Shown here: in pieces, positions 21,090 to 21,540 of the stretch
Layout of the letters: each line of letters starts with the position of its first letter
Position numbering within the stretch: position 1 is the stretch's first letter
Source of the DNA: JAADHY01 sp964428935
GTDB lineage: Bacteria > Planctomycetota > Planctomycetia > Planctomycetales > Planctomycetaceae
Length of the DNA: 21,540 nucleotides
Reading direction: 5' to 3'
Assembly (NCBI GenBank): GCA_964428935.1
Contig: CAYSAG010000056.1
Coordinates: forward strand, 1 to 21,540
Translations under genes and position numbers: made by a program
Notes under the pieces: model-generated
The model's input: the letters and a program-made list of their open reading frames with translations, nothing else
What the model was told of the DNA's origin: nothing
Databases searched by the model: none

Positions 21090-21540
21090 CTACGGGCGTG
21101 GGAAGACGCAGGTCCACTCGACGACGGACGGCGTGCGGCCCTCCGGCACGGGCCGAGTGGCGAAGGCGGTCCGTCCCAGCAGTCGAGTCGGCGGCTCCAG
21201 GAAAACCGCTTTCAATGCCGGCAGCAGCTCCGGTGGCACTGTTTGCCCGTCCGGCTGCCGCTGGTAGCGAGACAGAACCAGCAGCAGGTACGGTCCGGGC
21301 GAGGGGAGCCGAAGCGAGAAGCGGCCCGCTGGGTCGACCGTCGTCGCCGCTCCGCCCAACGCGGCCAAGGCCGCTCGGGCCACCTCGAAGTCGGCCGGGT
21401 CGTCGGCTGGCCGGAACCCGACCACAGACAACCGAACCGTGCCCGCTCGCTTCAGCGGCAAAGCCAACACCTTGGCTCCGCGGTCGGGCCGTTGCGTGCC
21501 CGACTCGGTTTCGTAGACGACGGTTCCTCGCACGAGCCGT
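21090..21540 (-). CDS. Partial gene, protein with prealbumin/CNA-B-like segment
   Basis: The 3' end of a gene that continues beyond the right edge of the window; 150 codons are visible before TAG 21090. The opening RLVRGTVVYETESGTQRPDRGAKVLALP, followed later by GAATTVDPAGRFSLRLPSPGPYLLLVLS, matches the strand pattern of carboxypeptidase-regulatory or CNA-B-like beta-sandwich domains, common in secreted planctomycete proteins. The tail (LPALKAVFLEPPTRLLG...VVEWTCVF) continues as beta-type sequence. Any signal peptide would lie outside the window. An internal GTG at 21533 is probably not the start, since the frame stays open to the window edge. Function is unknown; a secreted or envelope protein is a reasonable inference. 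Confidence 0.65.
   Translation of the reverse strand, partial: RLVRGTVVYETESGTQRPDRGAKVLALPLKRAGTVRLSVVGFRPADDPADFEVARAALAALGGAATTVDPAGRFSLRLPSPGPYLLLVLSRYQRQPDGQTVPPELLPALKAVFLEPPTRLLGRTAFATRPVPEGRTPSVVEWTCVFPRP

Overview
The window is GC-rich (roughly 60-65% by eye) and densely coding. It most likely comes from a member of the Planctomycetota. The lineage call is inferred from gene content: a formylglycine-type sulfatase, a stand-alone PtsP-type GAF protein, a small protein with an SCPTREQL...FHMETVGCRYC signature of the kind I associate with planctomycetes, and a MutL-like ATPase next to a set of uncharacterised membrane proteins. No rRNA, tRNA, CRISPR array or insertion sequence was recognised. 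A skewed codon habit runs through the genes: Asp is almost always GAC, yet Ile is mostly ATT.

Plus-strand half (1-7365). A 480-base non-coding lead carries one copy of a dispersed repeat and a good promoter candidate. An MFS transporter and a secreted-type sulfatase follow, probably co-transcribed. A 526-base gap holds the second copy of the repeat and a TATACT -10 box, and leads to a YhaM-type 3'-5' exoribonuclease. Next come diaminopimelate epimerase (dapF), a GAF-domain protein, and a thioredoxin-fold-like ORF that lacks both CxxC and a normal start codon. A zinc-ribbon gene fragment sits in the convergent gap at 7594.

Minus-strand block A (16175 down to 7720). Seven closely spaced genes look like one operon. 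In transcription order they are: a small conserved protein; a MutL/GlmL-family ASKHA ATPase with no glutamate mutase nearby; a protein with barrel-like segments and a C-terminal KOW-like domain; a DUF6754-type membrane protein with an FN3-like ectodomain; a 515-residue membrane protein with a large hydrophilic middle; a doubly anchored alpha/beta protein; and a polytopic membrane protein. Several junctions overlap by 3-4 bases. This is the best candidate for an undescribed system: an ATPase-driven membrane complex of unknown function. A 10-bp perfect hairpin after mutL and degenerate repeats before the DUF6754 gene mark its two longest early gaps.

Minus-strand block B (20762 down to 16466). 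A small anti-sigma-like protein, a GT-B glycosyltransferase, a HAD hydrolase and a second GT-B glycosyltransferase are spaced 29-64 bases apart. This suggests a small glycoside or glycan pathway, possibly a glucosylglycerate-type compatible solute. The window ends inside a gene for a protein with a prealbumin/CNA-B-like segment (21090-21540).
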